Source of the DNA: JAITWN01 sp964384095
GTDB taxonomy: Bacteria; Pseudomonadota; Gammaproteobacteria; SZUA-140
Length of the DNA stretch: 29,150 nucleotides
Reading direction: 5' to 3'
Assembly (NCBI GenBank): GCA_964384095.1
Contig: CAYLKC010000016.1
Location: 1 to 29,150, forward strand
Shown here: positions 14,366-22,242 of the stretch, piece by piece
Layout: every line of letters begins with the position of its first letter
How positions within the stretch are numbered: the first letter of the stretch is position 1
Notes under the pieces: generated by a model
The model's database searches: none
What the model saw: only the letters and a program-made list of their open reading frames with translations
What the model was told of the DNA's origin: nothing
Program-made: the position numbers and the translations under genes

Positions 14366-16348
14366 ATGAAGAATCTCTGGGATGACGCCGAAGCCGCGCG
14401 ATATCCGCACGACCTCGCGCTGCGCGTCTATACCTCTCGGCTGCTTGGCCGCGACCCGTCGCTGGTCCTCCATGGCGGCGGCAATACCTCGGTCAAGCTG
14501 AAGGCCCGGACGATCCTCGGCGGGGAGGAGGACCTCCTCTACGTCAAGGGCAGCGGCTGGGACCTCGAGACCATCGAGGAGGCCGGTTTCTCTCCGGTGC
14601 GGCTCGACCACCTGATCGCCCTCGCCCGCCTGCCCGCGCTCAGCGACCCCGAGATGGTCAACGAGCTGCGCACCCATATGACGAACGCGGGGGCGCCGAC
14701 GCCGTCGGTCGAGGCGATCCTGCATGCGATCATCCCGCACAAATATGTCGATCATACCCATGCCGACGCGGTCATCACGATCACCAACACCGACGGCGGC
14801 GAGGCGCGCATCCGCGAGATCTACGGCGATGAGGTCGTCGTGATCCCCTATGTGATGCCCGGCTTCGACCTCGCGCGCCTGTGCGCCGAGCGCTTCACGG
14901 CCGAGGCGACCCCCCGCACCCGCGGCATGGTGCTGATGAACCACGGTATCTTCTCGTTCGGCGCGACCGCGCGGGAATCCTATGAGCGCATGATCGAACT
15001 GGTCCAGCGCGCCGAGGACCATCTTGCACGCGCGGGCGCCTGGACCCTCGAATTCCCGGCAGCGTCCGCCGGACGCGCCCCGGCGCCCGGAATGCGTCAG
15101 CAGATCGCGGCGCTCCGGCGCGCGATCTCGGACGTCGCCGGATTCCCGATGCTGCTCGCGACCCGCCAGGACGCCCGCAGCCTAGCCTTTGCCCGCCGCG
15201 ACGATGTCGGCGCGATCGCGAACCGTGGCCCGGCGACTCCCGACCATGTAATCCGTACCAAGCGCGTGCCGCTGATCGGGCGCGACGTCGAGGCCTATGT
15301 CGCCGCCTATCGCGGTTATTTCAACGAACTCGCGCCGCAGGCCCGCGATGAAAAGACCATGCTCGACCCGGCGCCACGCGTCGTGCTCGACCCCGATTTC
15401 GGTGTCGGCACGCTCGGCCGCAGCGCCCGCGACGCGGCGATCGTCGCCGACATCTACGAGCACACGATCGACGTGATCCTTCGGGCCGAGGCGCTCGGCG
15501 GTTGGCGCGCCCTGCCGGCGAAGGACATCTTCGATGTCGAGTACTGGGACCTCGAACAGGCCAAGCTGCGGAAGGCCGGCAATCCGCCGGTCTTTGCCGG
15601 CGAGGTCGCATTGGTCACCGGCGCCGCCTCCGGCATCGGCCGCGCCTGCGCCGAGGCGATGCTCCGGCGCGGCGCGGCGGTGATTGGCCTCGACATCGCC
15701 TCCGGCATCCGCGACGCCGTTCGCCATCCGGGCTGGCTCGGACTCGAGTGCGATGTCACCGACGAGGCCGCGCTGGTCGAGGCGATCGAGGCCGGCGTGC
15801 GCCGCTTCGGCGGCCTCGACATGCTCATCCTGAACGCCGGGATGTTCCCGCCTGGATGCCGGATTGAGTCTTTGGAATCAGAGGCTTGGCGGAATGTATT
15901 CGATGTCAATCTGAACTCGAATCTGGCCCTGATGCGTGAGGCCGCACCGCTGCTGAAGCTGGCGCCCGGCCGGGGCCGGGTCGTCGTCATCGGCTCGCGC
16001 AACGTCCCGGCGCCGGGGCCCGGCGCCGCCGCCTACTCGGCGTCGAAGGCCGCGCTGAACCAGCTCGCCCGCGTCGCTACGCTGGAATGGGCCGCTGACG
16101 GCATTCGCGTCAATACCCTGCACCCGGATGCAGTATTCGACACGGGCATCTGGACCGAGGAGACGCTCAAGGCGCGCGCCGCCCATTACGGCCTGTCGGT
16201 CGAGCAGTACAAGACCCGCAACCTGCTCAGGACCGAGGTCGCGTCCCGCGACGTCGCCGAACTCGCCGCCGAACTCTGCGGCCCCCTGTTCGCCAAGACC
16301 ACCGGTGCCCAGATCCCGATCGACGGCGGTAACGACCGCGTCGTCTGA
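14366..16348 (+). CDS. Bifunctional class II aldolase / short-chain dehydrogenase (rhamnulose-1-phosphate aldolase / lactaldehyde dehydrogenase type)
   Basis: A 660-residue two-domain enzyme. The N-terminal class II aldolase domain (about 1-400) has the phosphate-binding GGGNTSVK (37-44) and zinc ligands His130 and His132 in HTHADAV with His193 in MNHGIFSFG. The C-terminal SDR domain (about 410-660) has the NAD motif TGAASGIG, the NAG motif LNAGMF, and the catalytic Ser of VIGSRN with Tyr556 and Lys560 in YSASK. Family knowledge: such fusions cleave rhamnulose-1-phosphate to lactaldehyde and dihydroxyacetone phosphate and then oxidise or reduce the lactaldehyde. No rhamnose kinase, isomerase or transporter is nearby, so the substrate is uncertain. 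ATG 14366 is chosen because homologues begin MKNLW. Confidence 0.88.
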   Translation: MKNLWDDAEAARYPHDLALRVYTSRLLGRDPSLVLHGGGNTSVKLKARTILGGEEDLLYVKGSGWDLETIEEAGFSPVRLDHLIALARLPALSDPEMVNELRTHMTNAGAPTPSVEAILHAIIPHKYVDHTHADAVITITNTDGGEARIREIYGDEVVVIPYVMPGFDLARLCAERFTAEATPRTRGMVLMNHGIFSFGATARESYERMIELVQRAEDHLARAGAWTLEFPAASAGRAPAPGMRQQIAALRRAISDVAGFPMLLATRQDARSLAFARRDDVGAIANRGPATPDHVIRTKRVPLIGRDVEAYVAAYRGYFNELAPQARDEKTMLDPAPRVVLDPDFGVGTLGRSARDAAIVADIYEHTIDVILRAEALGGWRALPAKDIFDVEYWDLEQAKLRKAGNPPVFAGEVALVTGAASGIGRACAEAMLRRGAAVIGLDIASGIRDAVRHPGWLGLECDVTDEAALVEAIEAGVRRFGGLDMLILNAGMFPPGCRIESLESEAWRNVFDVNLNSNLALMREAAPLLKLAPGRGRVVVIGSRNVPAPGPGAAAYSASKAALNQLARVATLEWAADGIRVNTLHPDAVFDTGIWTEETLKARAAHYGLSVEQYKTRNLLRTEVASRDVAELAAELCGPLFAKTTGAQIPIDGGNDRVV

Positions 16349-16467
16349 ACCCGCCTCTGGTACGCATCCTGCATAATACGGTGGTAGAATTGACGGCCTG
16401 AAGTTGCCGATCCGCCGGCGATTTTTGACCAGGGCCTCCGACCACCATCATGGCAGGGCGCATCTGA

Positions 16468-17967
16468 GTGAGGAACATCATCCCGATTCAGCCGAGGACC
16501 GCGCGCCCGCACGCGCGTCGCCCCGAAGGCAACGGACCCCCGCGCGTGATCGCGATCACCAGCGGCAAGGGCGGTGTCGGCAAGACCAATGTCACCAGCA
16601 ACCTTGCGATCGCGCTCGCGCGCCAGGGCAACCGGGTGTGCATCTTCGATGCCGACACCAATCTCGCCAATATCAACATCGTCATGGGGCTGTCGCCCCG
16701 CTACACGATCGAACACCTGCTGAGCGGCGAGAAGTCTGTCGACGAGATCCTTGCCGAAGGCCCCGAGGGGGTCATGATCGTGGCGGCGGCGTCCGGCATC
16801 GCCGACTGCGCCACCCTCGACGAGACGCAGCAACAGCGCCTGATCGATGCGCTCGAGACCCTCGAGGACAGTTTCGACTACCTGCTGATCGACACCGCGG
16901 CCGGTATCGCCGACCCGGTGCTGTCGTTCGTGCAATCGGCGCAGTACACGATCCTCGTGATCTCGACCGAGCCGACCTCGCTGACCGACGCCTTTGCGCT
17001 GCTCCGGATGCTGAAGCGCCGCCACCACGAGCGCCCGGCCTATGTGCTCGTGAACATGGCGCTGAACTACGCGAACAGCATGGAGATCTTCAAGCGTTTC
17101 GAGGCCGCGGTGCGCAAATACCTGGCAATGAAGGTCCACTACCTCGGCTATATCACTGATGACCGGGCTGTGAAGGCCTCGGTCAGCCGCCAGACGCCGG
17201 TCCTGATGAACGACCCTGACGCCCTCGCCAGCCGCTGTTTCACGACGCTGGCCGCGGTGCTGAGCAAGCAGTTCACGGCGAGTCCCGCGCCGCATGGCTT
17301 CAGCGCGTGGTGGAAATGCCTGTCCGACGCGGAACCGGTCCCGGAGTCTGCGGCGGGGGTACACGAGCCCCCTGCGCCGGCGCCGGCGCCTGCACCCGAG
17401 CCCGCGCTCGCTGTCGCAGCCGGGGTGGAGGCCACGGCGCCGGAGTCCCCGGAGACCCGGGCACCCGCGGCAGAACTGCCCGCGGCCGGCAAGACCGTGA
17501 CGGCGCCCGACGCAAACACGGAATTGCAATCGCTCGCGGCGCGCGCCCTCGCCCTGCTCGCCGACCCGACGCTGAATCTTGAGCGCGGCTCCCGTTTCCT
17601 CGACCCGATGATTGAAATCTACATTAACCGCTTTCATCGAATCCCGCCCCAACTGTCTGACTTCAAAAGATTGATGTCACGAACCAGCCCGTCGGAATCG
17701 GAACTGCGCGATTGGCATGACGCCATCGGGGAATACTTCGAACGCCGCTTCGGAAAGCCCTTGCACGCGGACCAGGAAGGGCGCGAGGATACCGAACGCG
17801 AACAGCGCGAGCGCCTGCTCGGTGAATACCGCGCGATCGCCGAACGCCTGGAGGCCGAACAGGGACTGCTGCACCAGACCCTGACGCGGCTGTACGACTA
17901 CATCAATCAGGAGCTGTACGGCCGCCGCCCCCCCGGGGATGCGGACAAGACGGGCGACCCGGGATAA
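16468..17967 (+). CDS. MinD/FleN(FlhG)-like P-loop ATPase with Ala/Pro linker and unknown C-terminal domain
   Basis: A 499-residue protein beginning GTG 16468. Residues 26-270 form a MinD/ParA-type ATPase: deviant Walker A GKGGVGKTN (33-41), switch I DADTNLANINIVMG (61-74) and switch II LLIDTAAG with Asp142. This resembles FleN/FlhG, where the switch is normally DADLGLAN. An Ala/Pro/Glu-rich linker (about 290-345) leads to a ~150-residue helical C-terminal domain. That domain carries RFLDPMIEIYINRFHRIPPQLSDFKRL and ends in a charged coiled-coil-like segment; I do not recognise it. No flagellar, min or chromosome-partition genes are nearby. The stop lies 15 bases from the convergent sucD stop. 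The ATPase class is sure; the cellular cargo is unknown. Confidence 0.87.
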   Translation: MRNIIPIQPRTARPHARRPEGNGPPRVIAITSGKGGVGKTNVTSNLAIALARQGNRVCIFDADTNLANINIVMGLSPRYTIEHLLSGEKSVDEILAEGPEGVMIVAAASGIADCATLDETQQQRLIDALETLEDSFDYLLIDTAAGIADPVLSFVQSAQYTILVISTEPTSLTDAFALLRMLKRRHHERPAYVLVNMALNYANSMEIFKRFEAAVRKYLAMKVHYLGYITDDRAVKASVSRQTPVLMNDPDALASRCFTTLAAVLSKQFTASPAPHGFSAWWKCLSDAEPVPESAAGVHEPPAPAPAPAPEPALAVAAGVEATAPESPETRAPAAELPAAGKTVTAPDANTELQSLAARALALLADPTLNLERGSRFLDPMIEIYINRFHRIPPQLSDFKRLMSRTSPSESELRDWHDAIGEYFERRFGKPLHADQEGREDTEREQRERLLGEYRAIAERLEAEQGLLHQTLTRLYDYINQELYGRRPPGDADKTGDPG

Positions 17968-17982
17968 CGGCCGGCGCCCGGG

Positions 17983-18855
17983 CTACTCCCCCAGCGCCGT
18001 GCGGATCGCCTCGCCCATGCCGGCCGGTGACTGCGTGATCGTGATGCCCGCCGCCGCGAGCGCGGCGTATTTCTCCTCTGCCGTCCCCTTGCCGCCGGCG
18101 ATGATCGCGCCGGCATGCCCCATGCGCTTGCCCTGCGGCGCGGTGACGCCGGCGATATAGGCCGCGACCGGCTTGGTCATATGCTCGCGGATGTACGCCG
18201 CGGCCTCCTCCTCGGCGCTGCCGCCGATCTCGCCGACCATCAGCACCGCCTCGGTCGCCGGGTCCTGCTCGAACAGTTCAAGGCAGTCGATGAAGTTCAT
18301 GCCCGGGATCGGGTCGCCGCCGATGCCGATGCAGGTGCTCTGGCCGAGGCCGAGGTCGGTGGTCTGCTTGACCGCCTCGTAGGTCAGCGTCCCGGAACGC
18401 GAGACGATGCCGATGCGCCCCGGCAGATGGATCGCGCCCGGCATGATGCCGATCTTGCACTGGCCCGGCGTGATGATGCCGGGGCAGTTCGGGCCGATCA
18501 GGCGCGCGCCGGCCGCACGCACGACGCGCACCGCCTTCAGCATGTCGAGCGTCGGGATGCCCTCGGTGATGCAGACGATCAGCCGGATGCCGGCATCGGC
18601 GGCCTCGAGGATCGCGTCGAGGCAGAACGGCGCCGGCACATAGATCACCGAGGCCTCGGCGCCGGTCGCGGCGACCGCGTCGTGCACGGTGTCGAACACC
18701 GGCAGGCCGAGATGCTGCTGCCCGCCCTTGCCCGGCGTCACGCCGCCGACCATGCGCGTGCCGTAGGCGATCGCCTGTTCGGTATGGAAGGTGCCCTGCT
18801 TGCCGGTGAAGCCCTGGCAGATCACGCGGGTATCGCGGTCGACGAGCACGCTCAT
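17983..18855 (-). CDS. sucD: Succinyl-CoA synthetase alpha subunit
   Basis: A 290-residue CoA-binding subunit (E. coli 289). The N-terminal Rossmann CoA domain includes VICQGFTGKQGTFHTEQAIAYG. The phosphohistidine is His247 in GKRMGHAGAIIAGGKGTAEEK, the exact family position. Together with SucC it converts succinyl-CoA, phosphate and nucleoside diphosphate to succinate, CoA and NTP in the TCA cycle. Its ATG overlaps the sucC stop (ATGA), so expression is coupled. It is convergent with the MinD-like gene, and a self-complementary GC-rich stretch spans the two stops. Confidence 0.98.
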   Translation of the reverse strand: MSVLVDRDTRVICQGFTGKQGTFHTEQAIAYGTRMVGGVTPGKGGQQHLGLPVFDTVHDAVAATGAEASVIYVPAPFCLDAILEAADAGIRLIVCITEGIPTLDMLKAVRVVRAAGARLIGPNCPGIITPGQCKIGIMPGAIHLPGRIGIVSRSGTLTYEAVKQTTDLGLGQSTCIGIGGDPIPGMNFIDCLELFEQDPATEAVLMVGEIGGSAEEEAAAYIREHMTKPVAAYIAGVTAPQGKRMGHAGAIIAGGKGTAEEKYAALAAAGITITQSPAGMGEAIRTALGE

Positions 18856-20024
18856 GAGCCGCCTCCCTGCACCAGCGCGACGATCTTGCGCGCGGCCTCG
18901 TCGAGGCCCGCGGCCGCGGTGATCGCAAGACCGCTGTCGTTCAGTATCCTGCGTCCGAGTTCGGCGTTGGTGCCCTCGAGGCGGACGACGACCGGCACCG
19001 AGATGCCGGTCTCGGTGACCGCGCCGACGATACCCTCGGCGATGATGTCGCAGCGCACGATGCCGCCGAAGATGTTGACCAGCACGCCGCGCACATGGGC
19101 ATCATCGAGGATAATCCGGAAGGCCTCGGCGACGCGTTCCTTCGTCGCGGTGCCGCCGACATCGAGAAAATTCGCCGGCCGGCCGCCGACCAGCTTGATC
19201 AGGTCCATCGTCGCCATCGCCAGACCGGCGCCGTTGACCATGCAGCCAATATCGCCGTCGAGCGCGATGTAGCTGAGATCCCATTCCTTCGCGCGTACCT
19301 CGCGTGCATCCTCCTGGCGCAGGTCGCGCAGCGCGAACAGGTCCTTGTGGCGATAGAGCGCGTTGTCATCGACGTTCAGCTTGGCGTCGATGCACAGCAG
19401 ATTGCCGTCCGCGAGCTGCACCAGCGGGTTGATCTCGACCAGGCTGAGATCGCGCTCGACGAACAGCCGGGCGAGACCGCGCGCGATCACCTCGAACTGG
19501 CGGAAGGCGTCGCCCGTGAGTCCGAGCGCGAAGCCGATGCGCCGGCACTGGTAGGGCTGCAGGCCGACCAGCGGATCGATCGCGGCGCTGAGGATCTTCT
19601 CCGGTGATTGCGCCGCGACCGTCTCGATGTCGACGCCGCCCTCGCGCGAGGCCATCAGCACGACCTGTCTGCGCGCGCGATCGACGACGAGACCGAGATA
19701 GAACTCGCGCGCGATCGCGACCGGGGATTCGATCAGCAGCTCGTTGACCGGCTTGCCCTCGGGCCCGCTCTGCACCGTGACGAGACGCTTGCCGAGCATC
19801 TCACTGATCGCCTTGAGCGCCGCATCGCGGCCCTCGACCAGGCGTACGCCGCCGGCCTTGCCGCGCCCGCCGGTATGCGCCTGCGCCTTGATGACGAAGC
19901 GCTCGCCACCGAGCGCATCGAGCGCGGCCTCTGCTTCCGCCGCGTCAGCGATGACGCGATTCGTCGCGACCGGGATGCCGTAGTCGGCGAGCAGGTGCTT
20001 GGCCTGGTATTCGTGGAGGTTCAT
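18852..20024 (-). CDS. sucC: Succinyl-CoA synthetase beta subunit (ADP-forming type)
   Basis: A 390-residue ATP-grasp subunit (E. coli 388). The start MNLHEYQAKHLLADYGIPV is the family's typical N-terminus. The nucleotide-binding loop is VIKAQAHTGGRGKAGGVRLV. Metal and phosphate-binding residues occur in LVEINPLV and MVNGAGLAMATMDLIKLVGG. The C-terminal domain reads FGGIVRCDIIAEGI. It forms the heterotetramer with SucD and is the first gene of the sucCD unit. The ribosome site before ATG 20024 is weak. In many gammaproteobacteria sucCD directly follows sucAB; here 742 bases and an opposite-strand gene pair intervene between lpd and sucC. Confidence 0.98.
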   Translation of the reverse strand: MNLHEYQAKHLLADYGIPVATNRVIADAAEAEAALDALGGERFVIKAQAHTGGRGKAGGVRLVEGRDAALKAISEMLGKRLVTVQSGPEGKPVNELLIESPVAIAREFYLGLVVDRARRQVVLMASREGGVDIETVAAQSPEKILSAAIDPLVGLQPYQCRRIGFALGLTGDAFRQFEVIARGLARLFVERDLSLVEINPLVQLADGNLLCIDAKLNVDDNALYRHKDLFALRDLRQEDAREVRAKEWDLSYIALDGDIGCMVNGAGLAMATMDLIKLVGGRPANFLDVGGTATKERVAEAFRIILDDAHVRGVLVNIFGGIVRCDIIAEGIVGAVTETGISVPVVVRLEGTNAELGRRILNDSGLAITAAAGLDEAARKIVALVQGGGS

Positions 20025-20053
20025 GAGCGGGTGCGCGTCGTATTAAAGGCCGT

Positions 20054-20083
20054 ACGATAGCAGCATTCCCGGTCGGCGGGCAA
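20054..20083 (-). promoter_or_regulatory. Candidate sucCD promoter
   Basis: On the minus strand TTGCCC (20083-20078), an 18-base spacer and TGC-TATCGT (-10 at 20059-20054, with an extended TGn) lie about 30 bases upstream of sucC. It would let sucCD be transcribed independently of sucAB-lpd. Pattern match only. Confidence 0.4.
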
Positions 20084-20093
20084 AGGGATCAAA

Positions 20094-20140
20094 GGGGTCA
20101 GACTTCAGCAAACGCCCTGACCAATTTTGTCCCGGACACC
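20094..20140. repeat. REP-like intergenic sequence
   Basis: GGGGTCAGACTTC (20094-20106) resembles the GGGGTCAGA-type repeats scattered in many proteobacterial genomes. GGTCAG (20096-20101) pairs with CTGACC (20117-20122), and TGTCCCGGACA (20129-20139) is a nearly perfect palindrome. No second copy exists in this window, so its repeat status is inferred. Confidence 0.35.
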
Positions 20141-20221
20141 TATTCGAGGCAACCCCGCACCATGCCATAAGGTCTTTTCTGCGATCCGGATCTGCGCGAG
20201 AATGCGAAGGAGCCATCATCG

Positions 20222-20419
20222 ATGCCAACGGTACTGAGGGTCGGACCCTACCGTTTCTTCTTCTACGCCGGTGACCGCGATGAGCCACAGCATGTCCATG
20301 TGGAACGGGATGACAGAATCGCGAAGTTCTGGCTGGCTCCGCTGCGCGTGCAATATGGCGGAGGACTCAGGCAAACCGATATTGCACGGATTCTGAGGAT
20401 CATCGAAGCGCATCATTAG
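20222..20419 (+). CDS. DUF4160 family protein, 65 aa
   Basis: A 65-residue protein with the diagnostic DUF4160 stretch YRFFFYAGDRDEPQHVHVERDDRIAKFWLAPLRV. ATG 20222 follows AGGAG by nine bases. The family is small and has no proven biochemical activity; it is usually encoded beside DUF2442, as here, and such pairs have been proposed to be toxin-antitoxin-like. The stop is 19 bases before the DUF2442 start. Both genes run opposite to the suc genes on either side. Confidence 0.88.
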   Translation: MPTVLRVGPYRFFFYAGDRDEPQHVHVERDDRIAKFWLAPLRVQYGGGLRQTDIARILRIIEAHH

Positions 20420-20438
20420 GATCTGACGGAGGCCTGGA

Positions 20439-20735
20439 ATGACTACTTCAACGGCTGAGTCGCAAACGCCACGTGCGGTGCGGGTTCATGTGACCGATGA
20501 CACGTTGAGCGTCGGGTTGAATGACGGGAGGTCGATCTCCGTACCGCTTTCATGGTTCCCGCGCCTTGTTCATGGCACTCCCGCCGAGCGGGACAACTGG
20601 CGTCTCATGGCGAAAGGACAGGGTATTCACTGGGAAGACCTGGACGAGGACATCAGCGTGGAAGGCCTGCTCGCCGGCAGACCCTCCATGGAAAGCCTGG
20701 CGTCTTTCAAGCAATGGCTGGCGCGGCGAAAATAG
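20439..20735 (+). CDS. DUF2442 family protein, 98 aa
   Basis: A 98-residue protein whose core is the DUF2442 signature: DDTLSVGLNDGRSISVPLSWFPRLVHGTPAERDNWRL, then GIHWEDLDEDISVEGLLAGRPS. The N-terminal ~10 residues and the basic C-terminus (FKQWLARRK) flank it. GGAGG precedes ATG 20439. It is co-oriented with DUF4160 and presumably co-transcribed. DUF2442 proteins are thought to bind DNA or the partner protein, but this is not demonstrated. The stop is 30 bases from the convergent lpd stop. Confidence 0.9.
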   Translation: MTTSTAESQTPRAVRVHVTDDTLSVGLNDGRSISVPLSWFPRLVHGTPAERDNWRLMAKGQGIHWEDLDEDISVEGLLAGRPSMESLASFKQWLARRK

Positions 20736-20765
20736 CGGCTGCGTAATCAGTCCTCGGGCACGACC

Positions 20766-22235
20766 CTAACCTGCCTCCTCTCTCTTCCCCGCCCGCGTGC
20801 CGGTCTTTGCCTTCGCGACATGGATCGCCCGCCCGTACACCGACAGCGCGGCCTCGTGGAACACCTCCGACAGGGTCGGGTGCGCGAACATCGTCAGACC
20901 GATGTCCTCGCTGCCGGCGCCGAACTCCATCGCGACGACCGCGGTCGCAAGCAGCTCGGAGCACTGCGGCCCGAGCATGTGTACGCCGAGGATGCGATCG
21001 GTCGCGGCATCGGCGAGCACCTTGATCAGGCCATCGGTATCGCCATGCGCCCGTGCGCGGCCGTTGACCGCGAACGGGAACACACCGGCGCGGTAATCGA
21101 CGCCGGCGGCCTTGAGCGCCTGTTCGGTCCGGCCGACCCAGGCGATCTCGGGCCGGGTGTAGATCACTGACGGGATCGTGTCGTAATTGACTGCGGCGGC
21201 GTGACCCTTGATGCGCTCGACGACCATGATGCCCTCCTCCGCGCCCTTGTGCGCGAGCATCGGACCGCGCACGAGGTCACCGACCGCGTGTACCCCGGGA
21301 AGATTGCTCAGACAATGCTCGTCGACCTGCACGAAGCCGCGTCCGTCCAGCAACAGGCCGGTCTCCGGTGCGAACAGGCCGTCGCTGTTCGGCGAGCGGC
21401 CGACCGCGACGATCAGCCGGTCGAAGTGCTCGACGTGATCGCCGTCACGATCCTGGTAGCCGAGGGTGACCTGGCCATCCTTGACATCGGTGGTCATGAC
21501 CCGCGCGCCGAGGCGGATTTCGAGGCCCTGCTTGCGGTAGATCCGCAGCGCCTCGCGCGCAATCTGCGCGTCGCAGATGCCGAGAAATTCCTCCTGCGCC
21601 TCGAGCAGCACAACCTCGGCACCCAGCCGCCGCCAGACGCAGCCAAGTTCCAGGCCGATGACGCCGGCGCCGATGACGCCGAGACGCTTCGGTACGCTGT
21701 CGAATGCGAGCGCGCCGGTCGAGTCGACGATGAGGCGGTGGTCGAGCGGCGCCGCGGTGATCCCGACCGGACGCGAACCGGTCGCAAGGATCACATGCTG
21801 TGCTTCGATGACCTCCGCATCATCGCTGCCCGCGGGCGTGAACTCGACGCGGCGGTCCGGCAGCAGGCGGCCGCGTCCGCACAGGCCTTCGACGCCATTG
21901 GCGCTGAACAGCTGGCCGACGCCGCGGGTGAAATCCGCAACGATCGTATCCTTGCGTTTCATCATTGTCGCGAGGTTGAGCTCGACCCCGGTGGTACGGA
22001 TGCCGAAACCGGCATACTCGCTACGCGCGCGTTCGTAGAGATCGGAGGCCTCGAGCAGCGCCTTGGACGGGATGCAGCCGACATTGAGGCAGGTGCCGCC
22101 GGGCGCAGGCCTGCCATCGGCGCCGACGCGTTCGTCGATGCAGGCGACGCTCATCCCGAGCTGGGCGGCGCGGATCGCGGCCGAATAACCGGCCGGTCCG
22201 GCCCCAATGACGACGATGTCGAAGCGGCGGCTCAT
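20766..22235 (-). CDS. lpdA: Dihydrolipoyl dehydrogenase (E3)
   Basis: A 489-residue FAD flavoprotein disulfide reductase that reoxidises the dihydrolipoyl arm of the E2 component with NAD+. FAD motif VVIGAGPAGYSAA (8-20), redox disulfide Cys49/Cys54 in GGTCLNVGCIPSK, NAD motif GVIGAGVIGLELG and catalytic His452 in AHPTLSEVFHEA are all present. ATG 22235 is chosen seven bases after the sucB stop; a longer frame to 22313 would overlap sucB heavily. It is the third gene of the sucA-sucB-lpd unit, so it probably serves 2-oxoglutarate dehydrogenase. A basic tail of about 15 residues follows the interface domain. Confidence 0.97.
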   Translation of the reverse strand: MSRRFDIVVIGAGPAGYSAAIRAAQLGMSVACIDERVGADGRPAPGGTCLNVGCIPSKALLEASDLYERARSEYAGFGIRTTGVELNLATMMKRKDTIVADFTRGVGQLFSANGVEGLCGRGRLLPDRRVEFTPAGSDDAEVIEAQHVILATGSRPVGITAAPLDHRLIVDSTGALAFDSVPKRLGVIGAGVIGLELGCVWRRLGAEVVLLEAQEEFLGICDAQIAREALRIYRKQGLEIRLGARVMTTDVKDGQVTLGYQDRDGDHVEHFDRLIVAVGRSPNSDGLFAPETGLLLDGRGFVQVDEHCLSNLPGVHAVGDLVRGPMLAHKGAEEGIMVVERIKGHAAAVNYDTIPSVIYTRPEIAWVGRTEQALKAAGVDYRAGVFPFAVNGRARAHGDTDGLIKVLADAATDRILGVHMLGPQCSELLATAVVAMEFGAGSEDIGLTMFAHPTLSEVFHEAALSVYGRAIHVAKAKTGTRAGKREEAG

Positions 22236-22242
22236 CCGGGGC

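Noticed and set aside
16449..16466. Five-codon open frame (ATG to TGA) immediately before the GTG of the MinD-like gene
   Set aside because: Such a short frame is expected by chance; there is no repeat, attenuator or codon pattern to suggest a regulatory leader peptide.
17950..17985. Terminator between the MinD-like gene and sucD
   Set aside because: The self-complementary CCCGGG stretches overlap the stop codons, form poor stems and lack a T tract.
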